DNA of 64,000 nucleotides from contig MZGW01000005.1 of assembly GCA_002029295.1 (NCBI GenBank), positions 37,539-101,538 of the forward strand, read 5' to 3'. Below are positions 18,091-28,381 of the stretch, in pieces. The DNA comes from Alkalithermobacter paradoxus. Its GTDB lineage: Bacteria > Bacillota > Clostridia > Peptostreptococcales > Peptostreptococcaceae. How positions within the stretch are numbered: position 1 is the stretch's first letter; the number at the start of each line of letters is the position of its first letter. A model generated the notes under the pieces. That model was not told the DNA's origin. It searched no databases and saw nothing but the letters and a program-made list of their open reading frames with translations. The translations under genes and the position numbers were made by a program.

Positions 18091-18570
18091 TTACTTATGA
18101 TATGGTTCACCCTTTATTATCCTAAAACTCCTGTATACCTGCTCTAATAATATGAGCCTCATAAGCTGATGAGGGAAAGTCATCTTAGAAAAAGATAGCT
18201 TAAAGTTTGCTCTCTCTAAAACCTCATTTGACAGTCCTAAAGATCCTCCTATTATAAATGTTACATTACTACTTCCTTGTATAGTCAAACTTTCAAGCTT
18301 CTTTGCAAGCTCTTCTGAAGATAAGTTCTTACCATCTATTGCTAGAGCAATTGCGTATGAATTATCCTTAACATGAGATAGGATTTTCTTACCCTCTTTA
18401 TCTTTTATGATCTCCATTTCTTTGTCGCTAAGATTTTCTGGAGCTTTCTCATCATCAATTTCTACTATTTCAAGTTTGCAGTATTTAGAAAGCCTCTTTG
18501 AAAATTCGTCTATTCCTAGCTTTAAATACTTTTCTTTGATCTTACCTACGGAAACTATCTTTATATTCAT
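18091..18570 (-). CDS. rlmH: 23S rRNA pseudouridine-1915 N3-methyltransferase
   Basis: A 159-residue SPOUT methyltransferase that modifies pseudouridine 1915 in helix 69 of 23S rRNA. Full length and typical: start [23 protein letters not shown]-binding loop [10 protein letters not shown], and the conserved C-terminus [13 protein letters not shown]. It is the last gene of walJ-htrA-TPR-rlmH; the walJ-htrA-rlmH neighbourhood near oriC is common in Firmicutes. Confidence 0.97.
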   Translation of the reverse strand: MNIKIVSVGKIKEKYLKLGIDEFSKRLSKYCKLEIVEIDDEKAPENLSDKEMEIIKDKEGKKILSHVKDNSYAIALAIDGKNLSSEELAKKLESLTIQGSSNVTFIIGGSLGLSNEVLERANFKLSFSKMTFPHQLMRLILLEQVYRSFRIIKGEPYHK

Positions 18571-18573
18571 TAT

Positions 18574-19125
18574 TTATTTCCTTCCATTTTTATAATTCAT
18601 TATTACAAATCCTTTTAGCTGGGCCATTTTAACCTTATTGTATCCAAGCTTTATAGATTTTTTTAGATTCTCAAATGCTTTCTCTTCGTTGTCTTTTATG
18701 AGCTCTACTATGGCTAGGTTATAATAAGGAATGCAAAAATCCTTATCTTCATCTAATGATTTTTTGAAATAGTCCTCTGCTTTATTAAATAGTCTAGATT
18801 CTAAATAGCAAATTCCTATATTGTTGTATGATTTTGCTTTAAGATTGTGAGTATATACTCCATAGTTAAAGAATCTAAGGTTATTTAGCCAAGGTTTCAT
18901 TTCAAGATCTTTTAAAAAAGCTTCAAATTTGTCCGCTGCACTTTTGTACTGAAGCTTTGACATTAATCTCTTTCCTTGGTAAAAATTCTTCCAAAAGTAT
19001 CTTTCAACTATAAACCATGCTAAAAGTGGTATTAATATTAAATAATATTTTTTCTCAAAAACTGCAAATATCATTATACTTACAATTATTAGATATATAA
19101 GTCTATTTATCAAAACTCTTTTCAT
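18574..19125 (-). CDS. Membrane-anchored TPR protein
   Basis: A 183-residue protein with two N-terminal membrane helices (8-22 and 26-42) and tetratricopeptide repeats in residues ~55-170 (AKSYNNIGICYLESRLFNKA, then CIPYYNLAIVELIKDNEEKA). TPRs mediate protein binding; the partner is unknown. The ATG at 19125 is chosen because GGAGG lies 5 nt upstream; an ATG at 19137 would sit before that site. It overlaps neither neighbour but is tightly packed between htrA and rlmH, 3 bp from rlmH. Confidence 0.8.
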   Translation of the reverse strand: MKRVLINRLIYLIIVSIMIFAVFEKKYYLILIPLLAWFIVERYFWKNFYQGKRLMSKLQYKSAADKFEAFLKDLEMKPWLNNLRFFNYGVYTHNLKAKSYNNIGICYLESRLFNKAEDYFKKSLDEDKDFCIPYYNLAIVELIKDNEEKAFENLKKSIKLGYNKVKMAQLKGFVIMNYKNGRK

Positions 19126-19139
19126 TTTATCCTCCATAA

Positions 19140-20225
19140 CTAGAACGTAACTTCTACATTCATTGTCTTTCCTTCTCTATTTATTTTTATAATTGCTTTA
19201 TCTGAAGGTCTGTATTTATATAGTTCTCTTACTAAACTACTCATATTTTTTATTTGTTTTCCACCTACTTCTAAAATTACATCACCAGACCTAATTCCAG
19301 CTATATGTGCTGATGTTCCTCGAGAAACTTCAACTATATAAATTCCTTCATCTACAGAAAGTTTCGTTCCTGTTGCTTGTTCAAACACTCCTACGTCTAC
19401 ACCCTTTATACCAAGGTATACTCTTTGGAATTCTCCTTTAGCTATTATCTGGTCTACTATTGGTTTTGCTGTATTTATAGGTATAGCAAATCCAAGTCCT
19501 TCTCCACTTTGAATTTTAGCTGTATTTATACCTATTACTTGCCCAGATGAATTAAGTAGTGGTCCGCCACTATTTCCTGGGTTTATTGACGCATCTGTTT
19601 GCATAAGATCCTCTATTGATTCAGTTTGACTTATAGCTATGCTTCTATGTAATCCACTAATCACTCCTTGAGTTAAAGATCTTTCAAATTCAAGTCCTAA
19701 AGGATTTCCTATTGCTATTGCTATATCTCCAACTTCTACGCTATCACTATCTCCTAATTCTGCTACATCTAAATCTTTCTTGTTAACTTTTATTACTGCT
19801 AAATCTAATGTCTTATCATACCAAACAACATCTGCTTCTTCTTTAGATCCATCAAAGAATAAAACGCTAACAGTTTGAGCATTCCCATCTCCTATAACAT
19901 GTGAGTTTGTAAGTATGTATCCTTTTTCATTTACTATTACTCCTGTACCAACTCCACTCGATCTTCTATTTCCAAAGAAAAAGTCTTTTTGAACTGTTAC
20001 TGTTGTTATCCCTACTACCGATGGCATAGCTTTTTTAGCCACCGTCTTATATATACTTTCTTCTCTTATTTCATTTACTATTACAGTTTTTTGTTCACTG
20101 CCTTCATTAGTTGTATCAATATTATGTTCTTTTATTAAAAGATTTGGAGCTAAATACAATGTAAGCATACTTCCTATTATAGCCCCGATAATACCCATGA
20201 AAAAACTACTATATCCTCTTTTCAT
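19140..20225 (-). CDS. htrA: HtrA-family serine protease with PDZ domain
   Basis: A 361-residue surface quality-control protease. It is anchored by an N-terminal helix (9-30). The trypsin-like S1C domain carries the triad His109 (TNSHV), Asp141 (LDLAVIKV) and Ser219 (NPGNSGGPLL). A single PDZ domain follows from ~270 (GIYIVEVSRGTSAHIAGIRS). It lies 16 bp after walJ, and the conserved pairing supports an envelope-stress role. Confidence 0.94.
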   Translation of the reverse strand: MKRGYSSFFMGIIGAIIGSMLTLYLAPNLLIKEHNIDTTNEGSEQKTVIVNEIREESIYKTVAKKAMPSVVGITTVTVQKDFFFGNRRSSGVGTGVIVNEKGYILTNSHVIGDGNAQTVSVLFFDGSKEEADVVWYDKTLDLAVIKVNKKDLDVAELGDSDSVEVGDIAIAIGNPLGLEFERSLTQGVISGLHRSIAISQTESIEDLMQTDASINPGNSGGPLLNSSGQVIGINTAKIQSGEGLGFAIPINTAKPIVDQIIAKGEFQRVYLGIKGVDVGVFEQATGTKLSVDEGIYIVEVSRGTSAHIAGIRSGDVILEVGGKQIKNMSSLVRELYKYRPSDKAIIKINREGKTMNVEVTF

Positions 20226-20241
20226 AAAAATTCCTCCTAAC

Positions 20242-21036
20242 CTATACTATGCATAAATTTGAAGCTTCATTTCTATCTAGGACCTTAAGTTCTACATGTT
20301 TTCTTATATCTATATTCTTGCTCTTTAGTATTCCTTTTACTGTTTCGAATGCAAGTTCTGGAAAATTATTCTCTCTACTTAAATGAGCTAAAAATATTTT
20401 TTGTGTTCCTTTCTCTACTAACTCTAATGCGAATTTACCTGCATCTTCATTAGATAAATGTCCATTTTTAGATAATACTCTCCTTTTTAGATAATATGGA
20501 TATGGTCCCATCTTAAGCATTTCAACATCATGATTTGATTCTAAAACAACTAATTTAGAGTTATATATATTTTTTCTAATATTATCACATATATAACCTA
20601 AATCTGTAGCTATACTTATTTTTGTTTTTTCATCATCAAAGCTAAACGCTACTGGATCTACTGCGTCATGATGTATTGAAAAAGGAGTTATCTGAATATC
20701 ATTTAATGAAAACTTAGTATTATTCTTGAATATGACTATGTTTTTTTCCTTAACATCTCCTATTTTATCTTTCATAGCTTGAAACGTTTTTTCATTTGCG
20801 TATATTGGTATATCATATTTTCTCGATAGTATTCCTGCTCCTTTTATGTGATCACTATGCTCATGAGTTATTAGTATTCCAGATACATTTTCTAAATTAA
20901 CATCAAATTTCTCTAAATTTTCTTTTATTTTTTTTCCACTTAATCCAGCATCTACTAAAACTCCTGTATTTTTATATCCTACATAATGACAATTTCCCGA
21001 GCTTCCACTAGCAACTGATATATACTTAAAGTTCAT
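20242..21036 (-). CDS. walJ: Metallo-beta-lactamase-fold hydrolase WalJ/YycJ
   Basis: A 264-residue MBL-fold protein with the dinuclear metal motif THEHSDHIKG and the start SVASGSSGNCHYVGYK typical of WalJ. Bacillus YycJ has been described as a nuclease linked to mismatch repair, and as a wall-metabolism locus member through walRKHIJ. No walRK two-component pair is present here, so only the walJ-htrA-rlmH half of that cluster is kept. Confidence 0.9.
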   Translation of the reverse strand: MNFKYISVASGSSGNCHYVGYKNTGVLVDAGLSGKKIKENLEKFDVNLENVSGILITHEHSDHIKGAGILSRKYDIPIYANEKTFQAMKDKIGDVKEKNIVIFKNNTKFSLNDIQITPFSIHHDAVDPVAFSFDDEKTKISIATDLGYICDNIRKNIYNSKLVVLESNHDVEMLKMGPYPYYLKRRVLSKNGHLSNEDAGKFALELVEKGTQKIFLAHLSRENNFPELAFETVKGILKSKNIDIRKHVELKVLDRNEASNLCIV

Positions 21037-21067
21037 ATATTTTCCTTCTTTCTTTTATTATAAAACA

Positions 21068-21099
21068 AAAGACCCTAATTAAAGAATATAAAGGGTCTT
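21068..21099 (-). terminator. Terminator of the M23 peptidase gene
   Basis: AAGACCCT and AGGGTCTT form an 8-bp stem with a 15-nt loop; TTTTGTTTTAT follows on the minus strand. Confidence 0.7.
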
Positions 21100-21115
21100 G
21101 TTTATAAAATATATT

Positions 21116-22471
21116 TTAGTATCTGACATGTTTTAGAGGATTTACAGGAGTTCCATTTTTTCTTACCTCAAAATGTAAATGTGGTCCTGTTGATCTACCT
21201 GTGTTACCTATAGTTGCAATAACTTGTCCTCTAGAAACTCTTTGTCCAACTCTAACATTTATAGTATTGCAATGTGCATAATATGTTGTATATCCATTTT
21301 CATGATTTATTATTACTAACTTACCATAAGATCCTTGAACTCCAGCAAATGTTACTACTCCACCATCCGCTGCAGCTATAGGAGTTCCTATAGGCCCTGC
21401 AACATCTATACCTTCATGCATTCTACCCCATCTTGGTCCAAATCTTGAAGTAAGCCTTCCCCTTGTTGGATTTATGAATGCTCCAAAAGCCATAGTTGAT
21501 GGTCTTTGCTTTGTTCCTGTTAGTATTATTTGATCCTGAGGTTTATCTATAATCTTTTCACTTAGTATATTCTTAGTTTCTACTACTCCGTTTACTTTAA
21601 TAATTTCAGCTTCTACTTTTCTTCTACCTTCTTTACCAACTACCTTTACTTTCTTTTCTCCTTTGAAAAGAGCGTTAGTTTCTTCTTGAGTAACTTTGTA
21701 AGGTAATCTCTCCTCGTAAGATGCTATTTCTACAGTTTTAAAGCTTATGTACGGCTTCAATGTAGATATAGTAATTTCCTGTCCTATTTTAAGTCTTTCT
21801 ACATTTATATCTGGATTTGCCTTTTCTATGTCCTCTACGCTTATATTAAGCTTTCTAGATATAGTCCAAGCACTATCTCCTTCTTGTACTTCGTACGTCT
21901 CTACACTATCACTACCTAGCAATATATAGTTATACGCTGATTCTATATTTTTTATATCTGTAATTTTTGTTTCAACTTGTACTATCTCAACTTCCTCTAA
22001 GAAAGAAGCTTCTTTTACGTCTTCACCTTCTATAGTTTCCATATAATAGTCTTTAATTTTATTTATGACAGTTTCAGCTTCACTTTCATTTTTTAGAAAT
22101 GCTACGTGCTTTCCATTTACACTAATAGCAGCTGCGTGTGCTTTAAGGTCAATTTTACTATCAAGTCTTTCTTTTATCATTCCGATAGATGTTATTTTAT
22201 CTTTTGGTACTCTAACTGAATTAAATGTTATATCTTGATCTATCGTTATATCGTTCTTAAATTCTTCAGATATAGAATCTTTTATTTCTTTAATTAAATC
22301 GTACACAACTCTTTTATTTTGAACTATTCCTATTTTTTCTCCATCTATCTTCACTTCATAGGATATTCCTGTTGAATATATAGCTGCTCCTGTAAATATA
22401 GTTATAAATAAAACTAGAATATATATTAAGTTTTTCTTCTTTAGTTCCTTTATACTTTTTATATTAATCAT
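21116..22471 (-). CDS. Peptidoglycan endopeptidase with LysM, G5 and M23 domains
   Basis: A 451-residue wall hydrolase. It has an N-terminal membrane helix (15-31), a region of unknown fold to ~190, a LysM wall-binding module (VQEGDSAWTISRKLNISVED, ~195-240), a G5 domain (~245-325), and a C-terminal M23 lysostaphin-like domain. The zinc site is complete: His352 and Asp356 in HEGIDVAG, and His431/His433 in HLHFEV. It probably cuts peptide cross-links in a regulated way, since it is membrane-bound. It stands upstream of walJ with its own terminator. Confidence 0.92.
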   Translation of the reverse strand: MINIKSIKELKKKNLIYILVLFITIFTGAAIYSTGISYEVKIDGEKIGIVQNKRVVYDLIKEIKDSISEEFKNDITIDQDITFNSVRVPKDKITSIGMIKERLDSKIDLKAHAAAISVNGKHVAFLKNESEAETVINKIKDYYMETIEGEDVKEASFLEEVEIVQVETKITDIKNIESAYNYILLGSDSVETYEVQEGDSAWTISRKLNISVEDIEKANPDINVERLKIGQEITISTLKPYISFKTVEIASYEERLPYKVTQEETNALFKGEKKVKVVGKEGRRKVEAEIIKVNGVVETKNILSEKIIDKPQDQIILTGTKQRPSTMAFGAFINPTRGRLTSRFGPRWGRMHEGIDVAGPIGTPIAAADGGVVTFAGVQGSYGKLVIINHENGYTTYYAHCNTINVRVGQRVSRGQVIATIGNTGRSTGPHLHFEVRKNGTPVNPLKHVRY

Positions 22472-22535
22472 AAGTTTGTTCCTCCCTTAAAGACTCACCT
22501 TTGTATTATAACAAATAATTCTTGTTATTTTCAAG

Positions 22536-23996
22536 TTAAATATTGGTATTGGTTATGTTCTTCCTACTTATTCCATGATTTTTCCAGATTTCGAAAAAGT
22601 CCTCTGACGTTACATTTTTATATTTATTTTTTTCGTAATAGTCTCTTAAAGTATTGAAAAATACTTCATCTCCCACTTCTTTTCTAAGAGTATCAATAAG
22701 TAGTGCTCCTTTACTATAAACATGTAAACTGTATTCAAGAGAGTTATTAAATTCAAGTGTACTTTTGAATATATTTTTCATACTTTTGCCGTATGTTCTT
22801 AATTTTATTTCGTCTAACAATTTTTGTTTTGTTTCGTGTCCATATTTCTTTTCGAAATATAGTAAAGTTGAATATTCTGTCAATGCTTCATCTAGCCAAG
22901 GTTCAGTTATTTCATTATTTCCTACAACTGAATACCACCACTGATGAGCTGTTTCATGAGCTATCACATACTCTAAAAAAAACATTTCACTTTCATTGTA
23001 TAATGTTTTGTCTATCATAACTAGATTTGGATACTCCATACCCCCTATGAAAAAGTCACAAGCAACTACCGAATATGTTTCATACGGATATTCTCCAAAT
23101 AATTCATTAAATATTTTTAGTGAATCTACTGCCATCATTAATGATTCTTTACCCATTTTATTAAAATAGTAGCTATAAACAGTTGTATTCCCTACTTTTT
23201 GCTCTAGAATATTAAATTTATCACTAGCTATAATAGCAAAACTTCTAACCTTATCAGCTTTTATATTGTATTCTTTAATATCAGATTTTATGATTTTGTC
23301 TTTTATTAATCCAGTTGTTGCTATTTCATATTTTGAAGGAATCTGTATATTTACTTCAAAGTTACTTACATCACTATAGAATGGATCTCCTATTGCTTCA
23401 TAGCTTTTAATATTCCAGCCATTGTTATCATACACACAAGCTATAGGATAAAAATTTGTTATATTAAGTGTATTCTCTCCATACCCGAATCTTCCTAAAG
23501 AGTTTGGAAGCTTTACTTCATACTCAAGTATAATAGTAGTTTCTTCTAAGGGGTTTAGCTTATACCCTAAGTCTATTTCTAATATATCTTTCTTAGATCC
23601 CATTATTTTGTGTTTTAAATTATAGTTTTTCCCTAATATTCTATTAATATTTATGTATCCTTCATCAAATCCATTTGGATAAGCATATTTAAACTCTTCC
23701 TTCTCGAATGGAGCATACTTTTCTTTTGAAAAAGCATTTGGATATATGTGAAAATATATTTTATCTATGCTTTTATCTGAGTTGTTAACATATGTAACTT
23801 TTTGATTTGCTATTATAGTTTTTTCTTCATCATTTAGTTTAAGATTTATTACATAGTTATTAAGTTTTTTTGTTTCTTCCAATTTAATTGTTCCTATATT
23901 AGAATTAAATACATTGAAAGAAAGTAATATTAATGAAATCAAACATAATACTGATAATGAAATTATCATCTTTTTCTTATTAAGTAATATTATCAA
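22536..23996 (-). CDS. Membrane-anchored M1-family metallopeptidase
   Basis: A 486-residue gluzincin aminopeptidase. One N-terminal hydrophobic segment (10-28) anchors it outside the cell. The substrate-binding GGMEYP motif is at 318-323, the zinc site HETAH at 347-351 and the third ligand Glu370 in WLDEALTEYS. The C-terminal domain of larger M1 enzymes is absent. The start is TTG at 23996 with GGGGG upstream; the next ATG (23969) lacks a ribosome site. It is divergent from dnaD. Confidence 0.88.
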   Translation of the reverse strand: MIILLNKKKMIISLSVLCLISLILLSFNVFNSNIGTIKLEETKKLNNYVINLKLNDEEKTIIANQKVTYVNNSDKSIDKIYFHIYPNAFSKEKYAPFEKEEFKYAYPNGFDEGYININRILGKNYNLKHKIMGSKKDILEIDLGYKLNPLEETTIILEYEVKLPNSLGRFGYGENTLNITNFYPIACVYDNNGWNIKSYEAIGDPFYSDVSNFEVNIQIPSKYEIATTGLIKDKIIKSDIKEYNIKADKVRSFAIIASDKFNILEQKVGNTTVYSYYFNKMGKESLMMAVDSLKIFNELFGEYPYETYSVVACDFFIGGMEYPNLVMIDKTLYNESEMFFLEYVIAHETAHQWWYSVVGNNEITEPWLDEALTEYSTLLYFEKKYGHETKQKLLDEIKLRTYGKSMKNIFKSTLEFNNSLEYSLHVYSKGALLIDTLRKEVGDEVFFNTLRDYYEKNKYKNVTSEDFFEIWKNHGISRKNITNTNI

Positions 23997-24056
23997 ACCT
24001 ATATCCCCCTTTATTATTTAATACTATTTTTTACAGAACTTATACTTTCATCATTG

Positions 24057-24065
24057 TGATATAAT
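24057..24065 (+). promoter_or_regulatory. Extended -10 promoter of dnaD-dnaI
   Basis: TGATATAAT (TG one base before TATAAT) lies 17 bp before the dnaD ATG. No convincing -35 is seen. A GGTGA site follows. Confidence 0.5.
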
Positions 24066-24082
24066 GATATTGAGGTGATTTT

Positions 24083-25126
24083 ATGTTCTTTAGAGAAATA
24101 AATGAAATAGACTTAGGTGAAACACCTATTGATAATATATTTATAGATATATTTATGCCAATGGCAAATGGAGCATACGTAAAAGTTTATATTTTGGGAT
24201 ATAGATATACTTTAGATCCTTCTTCTAACTGTAGTGTAACAAATCAAACGCTAGCTAAAAATTTAAACATACCTCTTATAGATGTATTAGCTGCATGGGA
24301 TTTCTGGGAGGAAAAAGGTCTAATAAAAAAACATATAGATCCTTCAAAAGATGATTGGAATTATTCTGTTGAATTTCTAAATCTTAAGAGATTATACGTA
24401 GAAAATATGTTCAAAGATAGTGAGCCTAAAAAAAATAAGGCTACTGCAGATGAGCTATTTTCTATTAATGAAAATCCTAACATCAGTAAAATGTTTAATA
24501 GATTAAATGAAATAATAAGTAGACCCTTAGTTCCTAACGAAAAAATACAAATACTAGATATAATGGAGAAATATAATATGTCTTCTGATATGATTATTAC
24601 AGCATACTCGTACGCAAAGGAAAAAAAGGGTGTCAAAAGCGTAAAGTTTGTTGAAGGTATAATCAGGAACTGGTATGATGCAAAAATATACACTCCAAAA
24701 GACCTTGAAGAATACTTTGCTAGACGCTCTGAGAGGTTTGGACTTTATAAAATGGTATTTAAGGAACTAGGATTTTCTAGAGAGCCATCCGTTGAAGAAA
24801 AAAGGGTCATGAGTTCTTGGATAGATGAGCTAAAATTTGATGATGAAATTATACTCAAAGCTTGTTCTAAATCAAAAAATACTTCAACTCCATCAATTGC
24901 ATTTATAGATGGAATTTTGAAAAGTTGGTATAGAAAAGGCTTTAAATCACTAAGTGATATTGAGAGTGAAGCTTTAGAAAGAAATAAAAATATCCCTAAA
25001 CAAGAAGTAAGTAAAAATGTTCAAGTAAAGACTAAGTTTCATAATTTTGAACAAAGAACTTCTAATTATACACCTGAGGAACTAGAAAAAATAATTTTAG
25101 AAAATCAGAAGAAGAAATTTAAGTAG
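24083..25126 (+). CDS. dnaD: DnaD-domain primosome protein
   Basis: A 347-residue replication-initiation protein. The N-terminal ~110 residues form a winged-helix part (NQTLAKNLNIPLIDVLAAWD). Two DnaD/DnaB_2 domains follow at about 135-215 and 225-305. Each ends in the motif family YxxxIxxxW: VEGIIRNWYDAKIYT and IDGILKSWYRKGF. These proteins remodel origin DNA and help load the helicase. It is followed after 8 bp by the helicase-loader gene. The pair is transcribed toward oriC, opposite to its surroundings. Confidence 0.88.
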   Translation: MFFREINEIDLGETPIDNIFIDIFMPMANGAYVKVYILGYRYTLDPSSNCSVTNQTLAKNLNIPLIDVLAAWDFWEEKGLIKKHIDPSKDDWNYSVEFLNLKRLYVENMFKDSEPKKNKATADELFSINENPNISKMFNRLNEIISRPLVPNEKIQILDIMEKYNMSSDMIITAYSYAKEKKGVKSVKFVEGIIRNWYDAKIYTPKDLEEYFARRSERFGLYKMVFKELGFSREPSVEEKRVMSSWIDELKFDDEIILKACSKSKNTSTPSIAFIDGILKSWYRKGFKSLSDIESEALERNKNIPKQEVSKNVQVKTKFHNFEQRTSNYTPEELEKIILENQKKKFK

Positions 25127-25134
25127 GTGATTAA

Positions 25135-26124
25135 ATGAATACGGATATACTAAAACAAATTCTTTTAGACTATGAAAAGCTTCGTGATAAGCATAAAATA
25201 GAATTAGATAGAAGAAAAAAGGAAGTATATGATAAAATTCCAAAAATAAAAGAGATAGATGATGAAATCTTTAAAATAGGTTTAAAACTTGCTAAATCTG
25301 TACTTCAATTTCCAGATGAAAGAGATCTTGTAGTAGAAAATTGTAAAACTCAAATGAATACACTAAGCAAACATAAAAGTGAGCTTATGGAAGCTAATGG
25401 TTATCCTATCAATTATTTAGATATTGAGTATGTATGCAATAATTGCAAAGATACAGCTTTCCTAGATGATGGAAGTAAGTGTGCTTGTCTTAATCAAAAG
25501 CTTATAACTTTAGCATATAAAACTTCTAATCTCTCTAAGGTTTTAGAAAAGGAAAATTTTAATACATTTAATGAAGATTTATTCTCAGACCAAAAAACAC
25601 CTGGAGAGGATGTATCCCCTAGAGAAAACATATGGAATATATACTCTATATGCGAAAGCTTTATACTTAATTTTGATAAAGATAATGGAGAGAATCTTCT
25701 CTTTTATGGAACTACTGGTCTTGGTAAAACTTTTATGTGTAACTGTATAGCAAAAGAACTTTTAGATAAAGGCAAGATAGTTATATACCAAACTGCATTT
25801 AGAATACTTGAAATAATAGAAGAATACAAGTTTAGAAAAGAAAATAGTCCTTTAAGCAGAGAAAATTACAAACTTTTGTTTGATTGTGACCTTCTAGTTA
25901 TAGATGATTTAGGTACAGAAGTTACTAACTCATTTACTAATAGCGAGATATTCAATATTGTTAATACAAGGCTTATACAAGGAAAGAAAACAATAATTTC
26001 AACAAATCTATCTCCTATGGAGATTGCAAATACGTATACTGATAGAATTTTTTCTAGGATATTTTCTAGTTTTAGAATTCTAAAATTCTATGGACAAGAT
26101 TTAAGGTGGGAAAAAAGAGCTTAA
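25135..26124 (+). CDS. dnaI: Helicase loader, DnaI/DnaC-type AAA+ ATPase
   Basis: A 329-residue loader for the replicative helicase. Residues 1-~95 form a coiled helicase-binding domain. A zinc-type cluster follows (CNNC at ~101, then CACL at ~116). The AAA+ module carries Walker A YGTTGLGKTF near 198 and Walker B LLVIDDLGTE near 258. The symbol follows Bacillus usage; a DnaC-like name is equally fair. It works with DnaD (upstream) and DnaB (30231-31562). It ends in a terminator. Confidence 0.88.
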   Translation: MNTDILKQILLDYEKLRDKHKIELDRRKKEVYDKIPKIKEIDDEIFKIGLKLAKSVLQFPDERDLVVENCKTQMNTLSKHKSELMEANGYPINYLDIEYVCNNCKDTAFLDDGSKCACLNQKLITLAYKTSNLSKVLEKENFNTFNEDLFSDQKTPGEDVSPRENIWNIYSICESFILNFDKDNGENLLFYGTTGLGKTFMCNCIAKELLDKGKIVIYQTAFRILEIIEEYKFRKENSPLSRENYKLLFDCDLLVIDDLGTEVTNSFTNSEIFNIVNTRLIQGKKTIISTNLSPMEIANTYTDRIFSRIFSSFRILKFYGQDLRWEKRA

Positions 26125-26146
26125 GTTTAAACTTAGGCTCTTTTTA
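26111..26146 (+). terminator. Terminator of dnaD-dnaI
   Basis: AAAGAGC and GCTCTTT enclose a further TTAAGTTT/AAACTTA pairing, followed by TTTTTAT. The left arm overlaps the end of dnaI. Confidence 0.75.
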
Positions 26147-26151
26147 TGCAG

Positions 26152-26181
26152 AAAAAACCTTAAGACTAAAGTCTTAAGGTT
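26152..26181 (-). terminator. Terminator of the tRNA cluster
   Basis: On the minus strand CCTTAAGACT and AGTCTTAAGG form a 10-bp stem followed by TTTTTTC. It lies 5 bp after the tRNA-Thr CCA end. Confidence 0.85.
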
Positions 26182-26185
26182 TGAT

Positions 26186-26261
26186 TGGAGCTGGTGATGG
26201 GACTCGAACCCGCAACCTGCTGATTACAAGTCAGCTGCTCTGCCAATTGAGCTACACCAGC
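26186..26261 (-). tRNA. tRNA-Thr (anticodon TGT)
   Basis: 76 nt with encoded CCA. Starts GCTGGTGTAGCTC, anticodon loop CTTGTAA, T-arm GGTTCGAGTC. Last gene of a five-tRNA transcript. Confidence 0.96.
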
Positions 26262-26271
26262 ATATTAAATT

Positions 26272-26348
26272 TGGCGACCTGGAAGGGACTCGAACCCTCG
26301 ACCTCCAGCGTGACAGGCTGGCATTCTAACCAACTGAACTACCAGGCC
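26272..26348 (-). tRNA. tRNA-Asp (anticodon GTC)
   Basis: 77 nt with encoded CCA. Starts GGCCTGGTAGTTC, anticodon loop CTGTCAC, T-arm GGTTCGAGTC. Confidence 0.96.
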
Positions 26349-26353
26349 AATTT

Positions 26354-26429
26354 TGGTGGGATCAACAGGGATCGAACCTGTGACCCCCTGCTTGTAAGGC
26401 AGGTGCTCTCCCAGCTGAGCTATGATCCC
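26354..26429 (-). tRNA. tRNA-Val (anticodon TAC)
   Basis: 76 nt with encoded CCA. Starts GGGATCATAGCTC, anticodon loop CTTACAA, T-arm GGTTCGATCC. Confidence 0.96.
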
Positions 26430-26434
26430 AAAAT

Positions 26435-26509
26435 TGGTGACCCATAGGGGATTCGAACCCCTGTTACCGCCGTGAAAGGGCGGTGTCTTAACCGCTTGAC
26501 CAATGGGCC
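26435..26509 (-). tRNA. tRNA-Glu (anticodon TTC)
   Basis: 75 nt with encoded CCA. Starts GGCCCATTGGTC, anticodon loop CTTTCAC, T-arm GGTTCGAATC. Confidence 0.96.
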
Positions 26510-26520
26510 GATTAAATTGT

Positions 26521-26596
26521 TGGTGACCCATCCGCGACTCGAACGCGGGACACCCTGATTAAAAGTCAGGTGCTCTACCGACTGAGCTAATGGGTC
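26521..26596 (-). tRNA. tRNA-Lys (anticodon TTT)
   Basis: 76 nt with encoded CCA. Starts GACCCATTAGCTC, anticodon loop CTTTTAA, T-arm CGTTCGAGTC. First gene of the cluster, 21 bp after the -10 box. Confidence 0.96.
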
Positions 26597-26617
26597 AAGT
26601 GCACCTCACAAGTATAT

Positions 26618-26646
26618 ATAATACTATGGAAGGTATCACTTGTCAA
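26618..26646 (-). promoter_or_regulatory. Promoter of the tRNA cluster
   Basis: On the minus strand TTGACA (26641-26646) and TATTAT (26618-26623) with a 17-bp spacer: a near-consensus SigA promoter, fitting a strongly expressed stable-RNA operon. Confidence 0.88.
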
Positions 26647-26666
26647 CATTTTTCTACAATTTTTTA

Positions 26667-27956
<1,290 letters not shown>

Positions 27957-27996
27957 TCACCTCTTAATTCATATTGTGACGAACACTACATCACTA

Positions 27997-28025
27997 ATTT
28001 TATCAAATATACGTATTTAAATCAA
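27997..28025 (-). promoter_or_regulatory. Promoter of purA
   Basis: On the minus strand TTGATT (28020-28025) and TAAAAT (27997-28002) with a 17-bp spacer, 47 bp before the start codon. It abuts the terminator of the gene upstream. Confidence 0.65.
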
Positions 28026-28056
28026 TTAAAAAAAGTAAGCATTAATGCTTACTTTC
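28026..28056 (-). terminator. Terminator of the DUF1858 gene
   Basis: A perfect 12-bp palindrome arm pair AAAGTAAGCATT/AATGCTTACTTT (28032-28055), followed by a T-run on the minus strand. Confidence 0.85.
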
Positions 28057-28063
28057 TAACAAA

Positions 28064-28273
28064 CTACTTAGATTTTTCTTCAAAGAAGTTATTAAGATCA
28101 TTTAGTAATGTCTCTAGATTTATGCCATGAACATTAGCAGCATCCCCTATGCTTTCCATAGTAGCACCTGGACACCCTAAACAGTGTAACCCATGTTTCA
28201 TAAACACGTGAGCAACTTCTCTGTCTTGATTTAGTACTTGCATTATAGTCATATCTTTAGTAACTTTGAACAT
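28064..28273 (-). CDS. DUF1858 small CxxC protein
   Basis: A 69-residue helical protein of the DUF1858 family (hybrid-cluster-protein-associated redox disulfide domain). The family core is visible: MTIMQVLNQDREVAHVFMKH, then CLGCPGATMES with a CxxC pair that could form a disulfide or bind metal. It is monocistronic with a strong terminator. The function is not established; a small redox or scaffold role is inferred from the CxxC. Confidence 0.85.
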   Translation of the reverse strand: MFKVTKDMTIMQVLNQDREVAHVFMKHGLHCLGCPGATMESIGDAANVHGINLETLLNDLNNFFEEKSK

Positions 28274-28381
28274 AAAATAATCCTCCTATGTGTTATTTTC
28301 GAATCACAAAATATATGATTCCCACTTATAGTTAAATATAAAACAACCTGATTAAATAATACCAAAAAATTCTATATTTTT

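Noticed and set aside
26181..26531. Two ~88-residue open frames across the tRNA cluster, one reading GDGTRTRNLL...LCQLSY
   Set aside because: They are translations of tRNA sequence, a known source of false proteins; five complete tRNAs with CCA ends explain the region.
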